DNA from: Actinomycetes bacterium
Lineage (GTDB): Bacteria; Actinomycetota; Acidimicrobiia; Acidimicrobiales; UBA8190
Reading direction: 5' to 3'
Assembly (NCBI GenBank): GCA_021779775.1
Contig: JAJYAB010000051.1
Coordinates: 1-9,504, forward strand
Length of the DNA: 9,504 nt
Shown: positions 1 to 6,639 of the stretch, in pieces
Numbering within the stretch: position 1 is the stretch's first letter
Layout of the letters: each line of letters opens with the position of its first letter
Made by a program: the position numbers and the translations under genes
Notes under the pieces: model-generated
What the model was told of the DNA's origin: nothing
What the model saw: the letters and a program-made list of their open reading frames with translations, nothing else
Database searches by the model: none

Positions 1-229
1 GCTCGCAGATGATGCCCCGGAAGCGCACCCGCTTGTACTTGCCGCAGTAGCACTCCCAGTCCTTGGTCGGCCCGAAGATCTTCTCGCAGAAGAGGCCGTC
101 CTTCTCCGGGCGCAGCGTCCGGTAGTTGATGGTCTCCGGCTTCTTCACCTCGCCGTTGGACCACGAGCGGATGGAGTCCGCCGTGGCGAGGCCGATGCGG
201 AGCTGCTCGAAATCGTTGACGTCCAGCAT
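1..229 (-). CDS. rpoC: RNA polymerase beta' subunit, N-terminal 76 codons (partial, runs off the window)
   Basis: This is the amino end of the largest core RNA polymerase subunit, which carries the catalytic magnesium site further downstream, outside this window. The visible translation begins MLDVNDFEQLRIGLATAD and contains the conserved stretch RPEKDGLFCEKIFGPTKDWE at about residues 41-59. It also has the start of the N-terminal zinc-binding domain, with Cys60, Cys62 and Cys75 seen; the fourth Cys of the family pattern would lie just past the window edge. The ATG at 229-227 is only two bases after the rpoB stop, and AGAGGAG at 239-245, inside the rpoB 3' end, gives a good ribosome binding site 9 bases upstream. 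It is therefore co-transcribed and probably translationally coupled with rpoB. Identity is secure; the remainder of the gene cannot be judged. Confidence 0.97.
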   Translation of the reverse strand, partial: MLDVNDFEQLRIGLATADSIRSWSNGEVKKPETINYRTLRPEKDGLFCEKIFGPTKDWECYCGKYKRVRFRGIICE

Positions 230-231
230 GG

Positions 232-3200
232 CTAGAAGCTCCTCTCCGCAGCGCGGCGCGCGTCCTCTTCGTCCGACCCCCGCTCGGGCCGGCTGATGTC
301 GATTCCCAGCTCTTCGGCCGTCCGGAAGACGTCCTCGTCGAGCTCGCGCATCTCGATCTCCTCACCGGTGGTCGACAGCACCTCGACGTTGAGACACAGC
401 GACTGCATCTCCTTGATGAGCACCTTGAAGCTCTCGGGGATGCCCGGCTCGGGGATGTTCTCCCCCTTGACGATGGCCTCGTAGACCTTGACCCGTCCGA
501 GGACGTCGTCCGACTTGATGGTGAGCAGCTCCTGCAGGGCGTAGGCAGCGCCATAGGCCTCCAGGGCCCACACCTCCATCTCCCCGAAGCGCTGGCCACC
601 GAACTGGGCTTTCCCGCCGAGGGGCTGCTGGGTGATCATCGAGTAGGGGCCCGTCGAACGGGCGTGGATCTTGTCGTCGACCAGGTGGGCCAGCTTCAGG
701 ATGTAGACGTACCCGACGGAGATGGGGTTGTCGTAGCGCTCGCCGGTGCGCCCGTTGTACAGCGCCGCCTTGCCGTCCGGGGCGATCTGCACGTCGCCGT
801 TGGCCGAGTCGGAGTTGAGCGACTCGAACACCTTGCGGATGGTCGGGTGGCGGCCAGCATCCTCCGTCTCGTCCCAGTGGGCGCCGTCGAATGCCGGCGT
901 GGCCACCCACACCTTGGGATCGGTGCGGGGCCGGGTCTTCTTTTCGGTGCCGCGCACCGTCGTGTTGTGCCCGTCCACACCTTCCCAGCCCCAGCGCGCC
1001 GCATACCCGAGATGCGACTCGAGCACCTGCCCGACGTTCATCCGGCTCGGGACGCCCAGCGGGTTAAGGATGATGTCGACCGGGGTGCCGTCGGACAGGA
1101 AGGGCATGTCCTCCACCGGCAGGATCTTGGAGATGACGCCCTTGTTGCCGTGCCGGCCGGCGAGCTTGTCTCCCTCCGAGATCTTGCGCTTCTGGGCCAC
1201 GTAGACCCGCACGAGCTGGTTGACCCCGGGGGGAAGCTCGTGGGCGTCGTCGCGGGAGAACACTCGCACGTCGATGACCTTGCCCGTCTCGCCATGGGGA
1301 ACCTTCAGCGACGTGTCACGGACCTCACGGGCCTTCTCCCCGAAGATGGCCCGCAGCAGACGCTCTTCGGGAGTCTGCTCCGTCTCGCCCTTGGGGGTGA
1401 CCTTACCGACCAGCACGTCGCCCGGGTCGACCTCGGCACCGATCCGGATGATGCCACGCTCGTCCAGATCGGCGAGGATCTCCTCGGACAGGTTGGGGAT
1501 GTCCCGGGTGATCTCCTCCGCTCCGAGCTTGGTGTCCCGGGCGTCCACCTCGTGCTCCTCGATGTGGATCGATGTCAGCACGTCGTCGCGCACGAGGCGC
1601 TCGGACAAGATGATGGCGTCCTCGTAGTTGTAGCCCTCCCACGGCATGAAGGCCACCAGCAGGTTCTTGCCCAGGGCCAGCTCGCCGTTGTGGGTGGCCG
1701 GACCGTCGGCCAGCAGGTCGCCACGGGAGACCTGCTGTCCCTCGTCGACGACGACCTTCTGGTTGATCGACGTGTTCTGGTTGGACCGCCGGAACTTCAA
1801 CAGCCGGTGGGTCGTACGGCCGAGCTCCCGCCCGGTGGAGTCCTTGGCCCCGGCCTTGTACTCCACGATGACGTGGTCGCCGGACACCTCGACCACGGTG
1901 CCCTCGGCCTCGGCCAGGATGACGTCGCCGGCATCCTGGGCAGCTCGGGCCTCCACGCCGGTGCCGATGTAGGGCGCCTCGGGGACGACCAGCGGCACCG
2001 CCTGCTTCTGCATGTTGGCGCCCATCAGCGCCCGGTTGGCGTCGTCATGCTCGACGAACGGGATGAGGGCGGTCGACACAGACACGATCTGCTTCGTCGA
2101 CACGTCCATGAGGTCGACCTCGGTCGGCGGCACGTAGTCGATCTCGCTGGTGGTGCCGTACGACGTCGAGGTGGCCCCCACCCGCACGCCCGCACCCTGG
2201 GGACCGCGGCGCACGAGGACACGCTCGTCGATGAACCGCCCGTCGTCGTCGAGGTTGGCGTTGGCCTGGGCGATAACGTGCTCCTCCTCCTCGTCGGCAG
2301 CGAAGTAGGAGATCTCGTCGGTCACACGGCCATCGACGACCTTGCGGTACGGAGTCTCGATGAACCCGTACTCGTTGACGCGGGCATAGGTGGCGAGGGC
2401 GCCGATGAGGCCGATGTTCGGCCCCTCGGGGGTCTCGATGGGGCACATGCGCCCATAGTGCGAGCTGTGGACGTCACGGACCTCGAACCCTGCACGCTCC
2501 CGGGACAGGCCACCGGGTCCGAGCGCTGACAGCCGGCGCTTGTGGGCAAGCCCCGACAGCGGGTTGTTCTGGTCCATGAACTGCGACAGCTGGCTGGTGC
2601 CGAAGAACTCCTTGATGGCCGCGACCACCGGCCGGATGTTGATCAGCGTCTGGGGGGTGATGGCTTCGACGTCCTGCGTCGTCATCCGCTCACGCACGAC
2701 CCGCTCCATACGCGACAGCCCCACGCGGACCTGGTTCTGGATCAGCTCGCCGACCGAGCGGATCCGCCGGTTGGCGAAGTGGTCCTGGTCGTCGATCCGG
2801 TACCCGGCCTCGCCGTCGGCCAGGTGCAGCATGTAGGTGGCGGTGGCCAGGATCTCCGACGGGCTCAGCACGCCCTGCTCGGGATGCGGCCGCTCCAGCT
2901 CGATGTCGAGCAGCCCGGAGATCCGCTCGATCTCCGGTCCGAGCTTCCGGTTGAGCTTGTACCGCCCGACCCTGGTCAGGTCGTAGCGCTTCGGGTTGAA
3001 GAAGGCGTTCTCGAAGTAGCCCCGGGAGGCATCGACGGACAGCGGTTCCCCGGGGCGCGCCCGCTTGTAGATCTCGAGAAGCGCCTCTTCACGCGTCGGG
3101 GCGAGATCCCGCTCCTTCTCCCACTGGCCCTCGAGGAAGTCGAAGTGCCGCACGAACCGGCCCAGGAACGCCTCTTCCTCGTAGCCGAGGGCGCGAAGCA

Positions 3201-3792
3201 GCACGAACAGCGATAGGCGGCGCTTACGAGCCACCCGGGCACCGGCAGTCACGTCCTTCGACGGCTTGGCCTCCACGTCGAACTCGACCCACTCACCTCG
3301 GTACGGATGGACGGTCCCCGTCACGATGGTCTTGGCGTCGCGGCCCGGCTGGAATATGACACCGGGTGAGCGCACCAGCTGGCTGACCACGACGCGTTCG
3401 GTGCCGTTGATGATGAACGTGCCCTTGCCGGTCATCATGGGGAAGTCGCCCATGAAGACGGTCTGCTCCTTGATCTCACCCGTCTGGGCGTTCATGAAGC
3501 GTGCCCTGACGAACACCGGGGCGGCGTACGTCATGTCCTTCTCCTTGCACTCGTCCACCGTGAACTTCGGCGGGGGGCGCAGGTCGGGATCGGTCGGGTC
3601 GAACTCGAGCTCCAAGCTCAGCTGGCCGGTGAAGTCCTCGATCGGGCTGATGTCGGCGAACGCTTCGGCCAAGCCCCGGTCGAGGAACCACTGGAAAGAG
3701 TCGCGCTGGATCGACACCAGGTCGGGCAGCGGCAGGACCTCGTCGAGGTTGGCGAAGGAGAAACGTTCCGGGCTCTTGGACCGTGCAGGCAA
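232..3792 (-). CDS. rpoB: DNA-directed RNA polymerase beta subunit
   Basis: This is the second largest core subunit of RNA polymerase, about 1186 residues from the start chosen here. The reading frame is open further upstream to a TTG at 3864. TTG at 3792 is preferred because GAGGAG lies 7 bases before it and the protein then starts MPARSKSPERFSFANL, like other actinobacterial RpoB proteins. Visible family blocks include GTFIINGTERVVVSQLVRSPG near the N-terminal third and the rifampicin-resistance region FGTSQLSQFMDQNNPLSGL followed by HKRRLSALGPGGL. Next come CPIETPEGPNIGLIG, GDKLAGRHGNKGVIS, and a C-terminal region with DDKIHARSTGPYSMITQQPL and KGENIPEPGIPESFKVL. The common resistance positions carry the wild-type residues: Asp407, His417 and Ser422 (E. 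coli 516, 526, 531), so the target looks rifampicin-sensitive. The C-terminal tail is charged. It is co-expressed with rpoC two bases downstream. Confidence 0.97.
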   Translation of the reverse strand: MPARSKSPERFSFANLDEVLPLPDLVSIQRDSFQWFLDRGLAEAFADISPIEDFTGQLSLELEFDPTDPDLRPPPKFTVDECKEKDMTYAAPVFVRARFMNAQTGEIKEQTVFMGDFPMMTGKGTFIINGTERVVVSQLVRSPGVIFQPGRDAKTIVTGTVHPYRGEWVEFDVEAKPSKDVTAGARVARKRRLSLFVLLRALGYEEEAFLGRFVRHFDFLEGQWEKERDLAPTREEALLEIYKRARPGEPLSVDASRGYFENAFFNPKRYDLTRVGRYKLNRKLGPEIERISGLLDIELERPHPEQGVLSPSEILATATYMLHLADGEAGYRIDDQDHFANRRIRSVGELIQNQVRVGLSRMERVVRERMTTQDVEAITPQTLINIRPVVAAIKEFFGTSQLSQFMDQNNPLSGLAHKRRLSALGPGGLSRERAGFEVRDVHSSHYGRMCPIETPEGPNIGLIGALATYARVNEYGFIETPYRKVVDGRVTDEISYFAADEEEEHVIAQANANLDDDGRFIDERVLVRRGPQGAGVRVGATSTSYGTTSEIDYVPPTEVDLMDVSTKQIVSVSTALIPFVEHDDANRALMGANMQKQAVPLVVPEAPYIGTGVEARAAQDAGDVILAEAEGTVVEVSGDHVIVEYKAGAKDSTGRELGRTTHRLLKFRRSNQNTSINQKVVVDEGQQVSRGDLLADGPATHNGELALGKNLLVAFMPWEGYNYEDAIILSERLVRDDVLTSIHIEEHEVDARDTKLGAEEITRDIPNLSEEILADLDERGIIRIGAEVDPGDVLVGKVTPKGETEQTPEERLLRAIFGEKAREVRDTSLKVPHGETGKVIDVRVFSRDDAHELPPGVNQLVRVYVAQKRKISEGDKLAGRHGNKGVISKILPVEDMPFLSDGTPVDIILNPLGVPSRMNVGQVLESHLGYAARWGWEGVDGHNTTVRGTEKKTRPRTDPKVWVATPAFDGAHWDETEDAGRHPTIRKVFESLNSDSANGDVQIAPDGKAALYNGRTGERYDNPISVGYVYILKLAHLVDDKIHARSTGPYSMITQQPLGGKAQFGGQRFGEMEVWALEAYGAAYALQELLTIKSDDVLGRVKVYEAIVKGENIPEPGIPESFKVLIKEMQSLCLNVEVLSTTGEEIEMRELDEDVFRTAEELGIDISRPERGSDEEDARRAAERSF

Positions 3793-3799
3793 CGGCCTA

Positions 3800-3805
3800 C
3801 TCCTC
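3800..3805 (-). promoter_or_regulatory. rpoB ribosome binding site that fixes the TTG start
   Basis: On the minus strand GAGGAG is followed by a 7-base spacer and then TTG at 3792-3790. No comparable site precedes the upstream in-frame TTG at 3864. This supports the shorter rpoB product and an uncommon TTG initiation codon. Confidence 0.8.
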
Positions 3806-3870
3806 ACAGGTGAAGGTTCGTGGTGCTGGGGACTGCGGTACGACGAGGTGGCGGGCTCGACCAAGCGTGA

Positions 3871-3911
3871 CCGGGCGCTGGCCCGGAACCGCAGGCAGGC
3901 GCGCTGGCCCG
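3871..3911 (-). repeat. 11-bp direct repeat and GC hairpin in the rpoB leader
   Basis: Minus-strand CGGGCCAGCGC occurs twice, at 3901-3911 and 3875-3885, offset by 26 bases. The second copy forms the hairpin CCGGGC-CAGC-GCCCGG (3871-3886) with a 6-bp stem. No T-run follows, so it is not an intrinsic terminator. Confidence 0.55.
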
Positions 3912-3946
3912 TGACTCACAGCGACGCCAGAGAGATGGGGTGCAGG

Positions 3947-3964
3947 GACGCGCGGCCGCGCGTC
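3947..3964. repeat. 18-bp perfect palindrome in the rpoB leader
   Basis: The sequence gacgcgcggccgcgcgtc is its own reverse complement. As RNA it can fold into a 7-bp GC stem with a four-base loop. It lies about 50 bases downstream of the P2 start site and about 155 bases before the rpoB start codon. It could be a pause hairpin, an RNase processing site or an operator; the sequence does not decide between these. Confidence 0.6.
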
Positions 3965-4016
3965 GTTCAGATGACGACAGCAAGGACGGAGCGGCGACGA
4001 GACACGGCAACCGCAC

Positions 4017-4045
4017 AGCATACGCGTCTATGCGGCTGTTGGCAA
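4017..4045 (-). promoter_or_regulatory. Candidate sigma70-type promoter P2 for rpoBC
   Basis: Minus-strand TTGCCA (4040-4045) lies 17 bases from TATGCT (4017-4022). The -35 matches five of six consensus positions and the -10 matches four of six, including the first two bases and the last. Transcription would start near 4010, so the leader would be about 218 bases. The inverted repeat GCATA-N6-TATGC (4018-4033) overlaps the -10, and GGTTGCC occurs on both sides of it. This element is as good as P1, and tandem promoters before rpoB are known in mycobacteria. Confidence 0.55.
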
Positions 4046-4065
4046 CCTCGCGGTAAGCCACCGCC

Positions 4066-4094
4066 AGGGTATGGACGCGCCAACGCGGCGTCAA
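4066..4094 (-). promoter_or_regulatory. Candidate sigma70-type promoter P1 for rpoBC
   Basis: Minus-strand TTGACG (4089-4094) is separated by exactly 17 bases from TACCCT (4066-4071). The -35 matches TTGACA at five of six positions and the -10 fits the actinobacterial TAnnnT pattern. Transcription would begin near 4059, giving a leader of roughly 265 bases before the rpoB TTG. The call rests on sequence pattern alone. Confidence 0.55.
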
Positions 4095-4126
4095 GCATCC
4101 CCGGCGCACCGGTACGTCCTGGCGAG

Positions 4127-4513
4127 CTACTTCACCTCGACGGTGGCACCCGCCTCCTCAAGCTGGGCCTTGGCCTTGTCGGCATCGTCCTTGGCCACGT
4201 GCTCGAGAACTGCCTTCGGAGCACCGTCGACCAGATCCTTGGCTTCCTTCAAGCCGAGGTTGGTCAAAGCCCGGACCTCTTTGATGACCTGGATCTTCTT
4301 GTCGCCCGCCGCGATGAGGACGACGTCGAACTCGCTCTTCTCCTCGCTGCCGGCGCCGTCCTCGATGCCTCCGGCAGCGGGGGCGGCGGCCGCGGCCACC
4401 GGAGCGGCAGCCGTGACGCCGAACTTCTCCTCGAAGTCCTTCAGCAGCTCCGAGAGCTCCAGAACCGAGAGGCCGGCGATGCCGTCGAGAATCTCGTCCT
4501 TGGTGAGTGCCAT
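4127..4513 (-). CDS. rplL: 50S ribosomal protein L7/L12
   Basis: This is the flexible stalk protein of the large ribosomal subunit, binding L10 as dimers and recruiting translational GTPases. The 128-residue product begins MALTKDEILDGIAGLSVLEL. It shows the N-terminal dimerisation helices (about 1-33), an Ala/Pro/Gly-rich hinge (about 36-52) and an acidic stretch. The globular C-terminal domain (about 60-128) contains EVRALTNLGLKEAKDLVDGA, the family signature. The frame is open upstream to 4624, but the ATG at 4513 gives the standard N-terminus and follows AAGGAG with a 10-base spacer, so the upstream part is rejected. It lies 64 bases after rplJ, as usual, and is expected to be made in excess over L10. 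It ends at a TAG, after which comes the rpoB promoter region. Confidence 0.97.
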   Translation of the reverse strand: MALTKDEILDGIAGLSVLELSELLKDFEEKFGVTAAAPVAAAAAPAAGGIEDGAGSEEKSEFDVVLIAAGDKKIQVIKEVRALTNLGLKEAKDLVDGAPKAVLEHVAKDDADKAKAQLEEAGATVEVK

Positions 4514-4577
4514 AGTAGATGTGCTCCTTCTTCTTTCCTGGGTCGTGCGAACGGTTGGGATGGGATGACGGGAGTGA

Positions 4578-5222
4578 TCACGTGCCGCCGGTAGGAGGGG
4601 CGTCCCCTGCCGGCAGAGCCGCATCAGCGGCTGCCGGTGCCGAGATGGCGGTGGCCAAGGGCTCTTCTTCCTCGGGTGCCTCGTCGCCCGCCACCGGGGC
4701 GCCGCCTCGCTCGCCGACTAGCGCCTTCAGCCCATAGGCCAGGTTCCTGGGCAGGGCCTGCATCAGGCCGGCGAGCTGCTGCATGGGGGCGGCGACGGCG
4801 CCAACCAGGCGGGCCAGAAGGACGTCGCGCGAGGGCAGGTCCGCCAGGGACGCCAGCTCTGCGGCGGTGAGCATCCCGTCGCCGTGCATGCCGCCCTTCA
4901 CCACCAAAGAAGGGTGCGTCCTGGCGTAGTCGCGCAGCGCCTTGGCGACGGCGGTGACTTCGCCGGAGACAAAGGCGATCGCCGTCGGACCCTGCAGCAG
5001 ATCTTGCAACGGCTCGTGGCGACCGCCGTCGACGGCGAGCTTCACGAGCGTGTTCTTGTACACCTTGTAGTCACTGCCGACCGCTGCCAGCGCTTGCCGG
5101 AGCTCGGCCAGCTGCGCCACCGTGAGACCCCGGTACTCGGTCAGGATCGCGGTACCGACACCGGAAAGGCGCTGGCGGACCTCGTCGACGACAGCCACCT
5201 TCTCCGGCCTGGGGTTGTCCAT
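4578..5222 (-). CDS. rplJ: 50S ribosomal protein L10
   Basis: L10 anchors the L7/L12 dimers to 23S rRNA at the stalk base and, in many bacteria, represses its own mRNA by binding the leader. The 214-residue product shows the L10 core at about 1-170: an N-terminal RPEKVAVVDEVRQRL, then TEYRGLTVAQLAELRQAL, KVYKNTLVKLAV and a middle domain with GPTAIAFVSGE. The helical part LVGAVAAPMQQLAGLMQAL binds L7/L12. It then continues with about 40 residues rich in Ala, Pro and Glu (including APEEEEPLATAISAPAAADA), so it is longer than most L10 proteins, which are about 165-180 residues. The ATG at 5222 follows AGAGGAG with a 6-base spacer. A structured 225-base leader precedes it and rplL follows 64 bases later. 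Confidence 0.96.
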   Translation of the reverse strand: MDNPRPEKVAVVDEVRQRLSGVGTAILTEYRGLTVAQLAELRQALAAVGSDYKVYKNTLVKLAVDGGRHEPLQDLLQGPTAIAFVSGEVTAVAKALRDYARTHPSLVVKGGMHGDGMLTAAELASLADLPSRDVLLARLVGAVAAPMQQLAGLMQALPRNLAYGLKALVGERGGAPVAGDEAPEEEEPLATAISAPAAADAALPAGDAPPTGGT

Positions 5223-5244
5223 CCTCGGCTCCTCTGCTCGGGGG

Positions 5245-5307
5245 AGTGCGAAACGCGCACTGCTATGGCCGTCACCCCAGCCCCCCGGGCAAGACCGTTC
5301 GTCGGTC
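5245..5307 (-). other. Two further hairpins between the leader core and rplJ
   Basis: On the minus strand GACCG-ACGAA-CGGTC (5293-5307) and AGTGCG-CGTTT-CGCACT (5245-5261) are perfect short stems. The second ends only 10 bases before the rplJ Shine-Dalgarno sequence AGAGGAG (5229-5235). It could modulate ribosome access or act with the upstream L10-like leader. Neither is followed by a T-run, so neither is a standard terminator. No clear promoter was found in 5223-5447. Confidence 0.45.
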
Positions 5308-5331
5308 CTGGCGAGTGGATCGCGGTCGTCG

Positions 5332-5388
5332 CCTCGTCGGGCGGGCGAAAGCCCCTTGGGCGCCGGGAACGGCGCGACCGGAGGTCTG
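5332..5388 (-). promoter_or_regulatory. Candidate L10-binding autoregulatory leader of rplJL
   Basis: On the minus strand CTGCAGACCTCCGGTCG (5375-5391) resembles the conserved AGAC...GG(T/U) segment of known L10 leaders. CCTC-CG-GTCG (5375-5384) can pair with CGACGAGG (5332-5339) to make an 8-bp stem with a two-base bulge. That stem encloses two small hairpins: GCGCCG-TTCC-CGGCGC (5360-5375, whose last base competes with the outer stem) and GGGC-TTTC-GCCC (5343-5354). The location upstream of rplJ and the AGAC / CGAGG pairing fit the family in which L10-(L12)4 recognises a kink-turn. The match was judged by eye and the fold was drawn by hand, so this is a candidate only. Confidence 0.4.
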
Positions 5389-5447
5389 CAGCGACGGCTG
5401 ATTCGTCTGTGGCCAGTCCCCCAGGGAGGAGCAGCCGGATCATGGTA

Positions 5448-6167
5448 CTACGCCGTGGCGGCGAGGTCCTCCTCGGCGGCGCGCGCCTTAGCCGGGTCGA
5501 TGTGCACCCCTGGGCCCATGGTGGACGCCAGGGTGACGGTCCGGAGGTAGCGACCCTTGGCGGCTGCCGGCTTCGCCCGCATCAGCTCCTCCACGACAGC
5601 GTGGATGTTGTCGAGGAGCTGTTGACGGCTGAACGACACCTTCCCTGCCCGAACGTGGACGTTGCCGACCTTGTCGGTGCGGTACTCGACGCGGCCGCCC
5701 TTGAACTCGGTGACCGCCTTGGCCACGTCGGTGGTGACCGTGCCCGTCTTCGGGTTCGGCATCAGCCCACGAGGCCCGAGGACACGGCCCAGCTTGCCCA
5801 CCTGGCCCATCAGGTCGGGCGTGGCGATAGCCACGTCGAACTCGAGGAAACCGCCCTCCACCTGGGCGACCAGATCGTCGGCGCCGACCACGTCGGCGCC
5901 CGCCTCGCGGGCAGCCACAGCGTGCTCCCCGGCGGCGAACACGGCGACCCGGGCGGTGCGCCCGGTTCCCGAAGGCAGGGTCAGGGTGCCTCGGACGATC
6001 TGGTCCGCCTTACGCGGGTCCACTCCGAGGCGCACGGCCAGCTCGACCGTCTCGTCGAACGAAGCAGCGGCCATCGCCTTGACCAGGTCGACGGCGTCGG
6101 ATGGCGTGTACAGCGCTTCGCGATCGAAGCGGTCCAGTGCTGCGCTGTACTTCTTGCCCCTTGGCAC
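5448..6167 (-). CDS. rplA: 50S ribosomal protein L1
   Basis: L1 forms the mobile stalk next to the ribosomal E site and in many bacteria also represses the rplK-rplA mRNA. The 239-residue product starts MPRGKKYSAALDRFDREALY and carries GTLTLPSGTGRTARVAVFA and ADVVGADDLVAQVEGG. It also has the family signature GPRGLMPNPKTGTVTTDVAKAV at about 135-153, and ends with a VHIDPAKA block. This is the usual length for the family. The start is GTG at 6167; AGGAG with a 7-base spacer supports it and the N-terminus is family-typical. It follows rplK by 20 bases and is surely in the same transcript. After its stop come 225 bases of structured leader before rplJ. Confidence 0.97.
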   Translation of the reverse strand: MPRGKKYSAALDRFDREALYTPSDAVDLVKAMAAASFDETVELAVRLGVDPRKADQIVRGTLTLPSGTGRTARVAVFAAGEHAVAAREAGADVVGADDLVAQVEGGFLEFDVAIATPDLMGQVGKLGRVLGPRGLMPNPKTGTVTTDVAKAVTEFKGGRVEYRTDKVGNVHVRAGKVSFSRQQLLDNIHAVVEELMRAKPAAAKGRYLRTVTLASTMGPGVHIDPAKARAAEEDLAATA

Positions 6168-6187
6168 GGTAGCTCTCCTGTCCTGGG

Positions 6188-6619
6188 TCAGCTGACGACA
6201 GCGATGCCCATGGAGCGGGCCGTGCCCGCCACCTGGCGCTTCGCCGCTTCTACGTCGGCGGTGTTGAGGTCGGGCAGCTTGGTCGCGGCAATCTCGCCGA
6301 GCTGCGTTTCGGTGATGGTGCCCGCCTGGTCGCGCCCCGACGTGGGGGATCCCTTCTCGATGCCGGCAGCCTGCCGGATGAGCACCGGCGTGGGCGGGGT
6401 CTTCAAGATGAAGGTAAAGGACCGGTCGTCGTAGATGGTGATCTCGACCGGCACGACCGTGCCACGCTGGTTCTCCGTGGCCGCGTTGTACTGCTTGCAG
6501 AACTCCATCGTCTGCACGCCATGCGGCCCGAGCGCCGTCCCGACTGGAGGCGCGGGTGTCGCGCCCCCAGCGGGGAGCTGGATCTTCACGATGGCGAGGG
6601 TCTTCTTCTTGGGAGGCAT
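6188..6619 (-). CDS. rplK: 50S ribosomal protein L11
   Basis: L11 binds the GTPase-associated centre of 23S rRNA, together with L10 and L7/L12, and is needed for stringent-response activation by RelA-type enzymes and for thiostrepton action. The 143-residue product starts MPPKKKTLAIVKIQLPAGGA and has the proline-rich N-terminal linker ATPAPPVGTALGPHGVQTME. This is followed by the middle segment VPVEITIYDDRSFTFILKTP and the C-terminal RNA-binding domain ending in the family signature at about residues 126-141 (AAKRQVAGTARSMGI). Length is normal. The ATG at 6619 follows AAGGGA with an 8-base spacer. It sits 20 bases after nusG and 20 bases before rplA, so it forms part of a nusG-rplK-rplA run. 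Confidence 0.97.
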   Translation of the reverse strand: MPPKKKTLAIVKIQLPAGGATPAPPVGTALGPHGVQTMEFCKQYNAATENQRGTVVPVEITIYDDRSFTFILKTPPTPVLIRQAAGIEKGSPTSGRDQAGTITETQLGEIAATKLPDLNTADVEAAKRQVAGTARSMGIAVVS

Positions 6620-6639
6620 GACAGGTGTCCCTTCGGGGG

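Larger units (their letters stand above)
3793..4126 (-). other. rplL-rpoB spacer / rpoB leader region
   Basis: This 334-base stretch has no convincing gene. It contains two promoter-like elements in its upstream third (spanning 4066-4094 and 4017-4045). It also holds an 18-bp perfect palindrome (3947-3964), a 6-bp-stem hairpin (3871-3886) and an 11-bp direct repeat (3875-3885 and 3901-3911). Either promoter would give rpoB a 5' untranslated leader of more than 200 bases. No GC hairpin followed by a T-run is present on the minus strand, so no intrinsic terminator separates rplL from rpoB. Partial read-through from rplJL together with internal promoters is the natural reading. Confidence 0.6.

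Noticed and set aside
664..2529. 621-codon open frame on the plus strand
   Set aside because: It lies entirely antisense to rpoB. It is a by-product of high-GC codon usage and has no family resemblance or supporting start site.
2490..2610. Rifampicin-resistance change in rpoB
   Set aside because: The residues equivalent to E. coli 513-531 that I checked (Asp, His, Ser hotspots) are the sensitive-type residues.
3871..3886. Possible intrinsic terminator before rpoB
   Set aside because: The stem is only 6 bp and no T-run follows on the minus strand, so it is listed only as a hairpin.
3266..4594. 442-codon plus-strand frame across rpoB, the spacer and rplL
   Set aside because: It spans real genes and a promoter region on the other strand, and its composition is low-complexity shadow sequence.
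4884..6434. 516-codon plus-strand frame across rplJ, rplA and rplK
   Set aside because: It is antisense to three clearly conserved ribosomal protein genes; a real gene spanning all of them is not credible.
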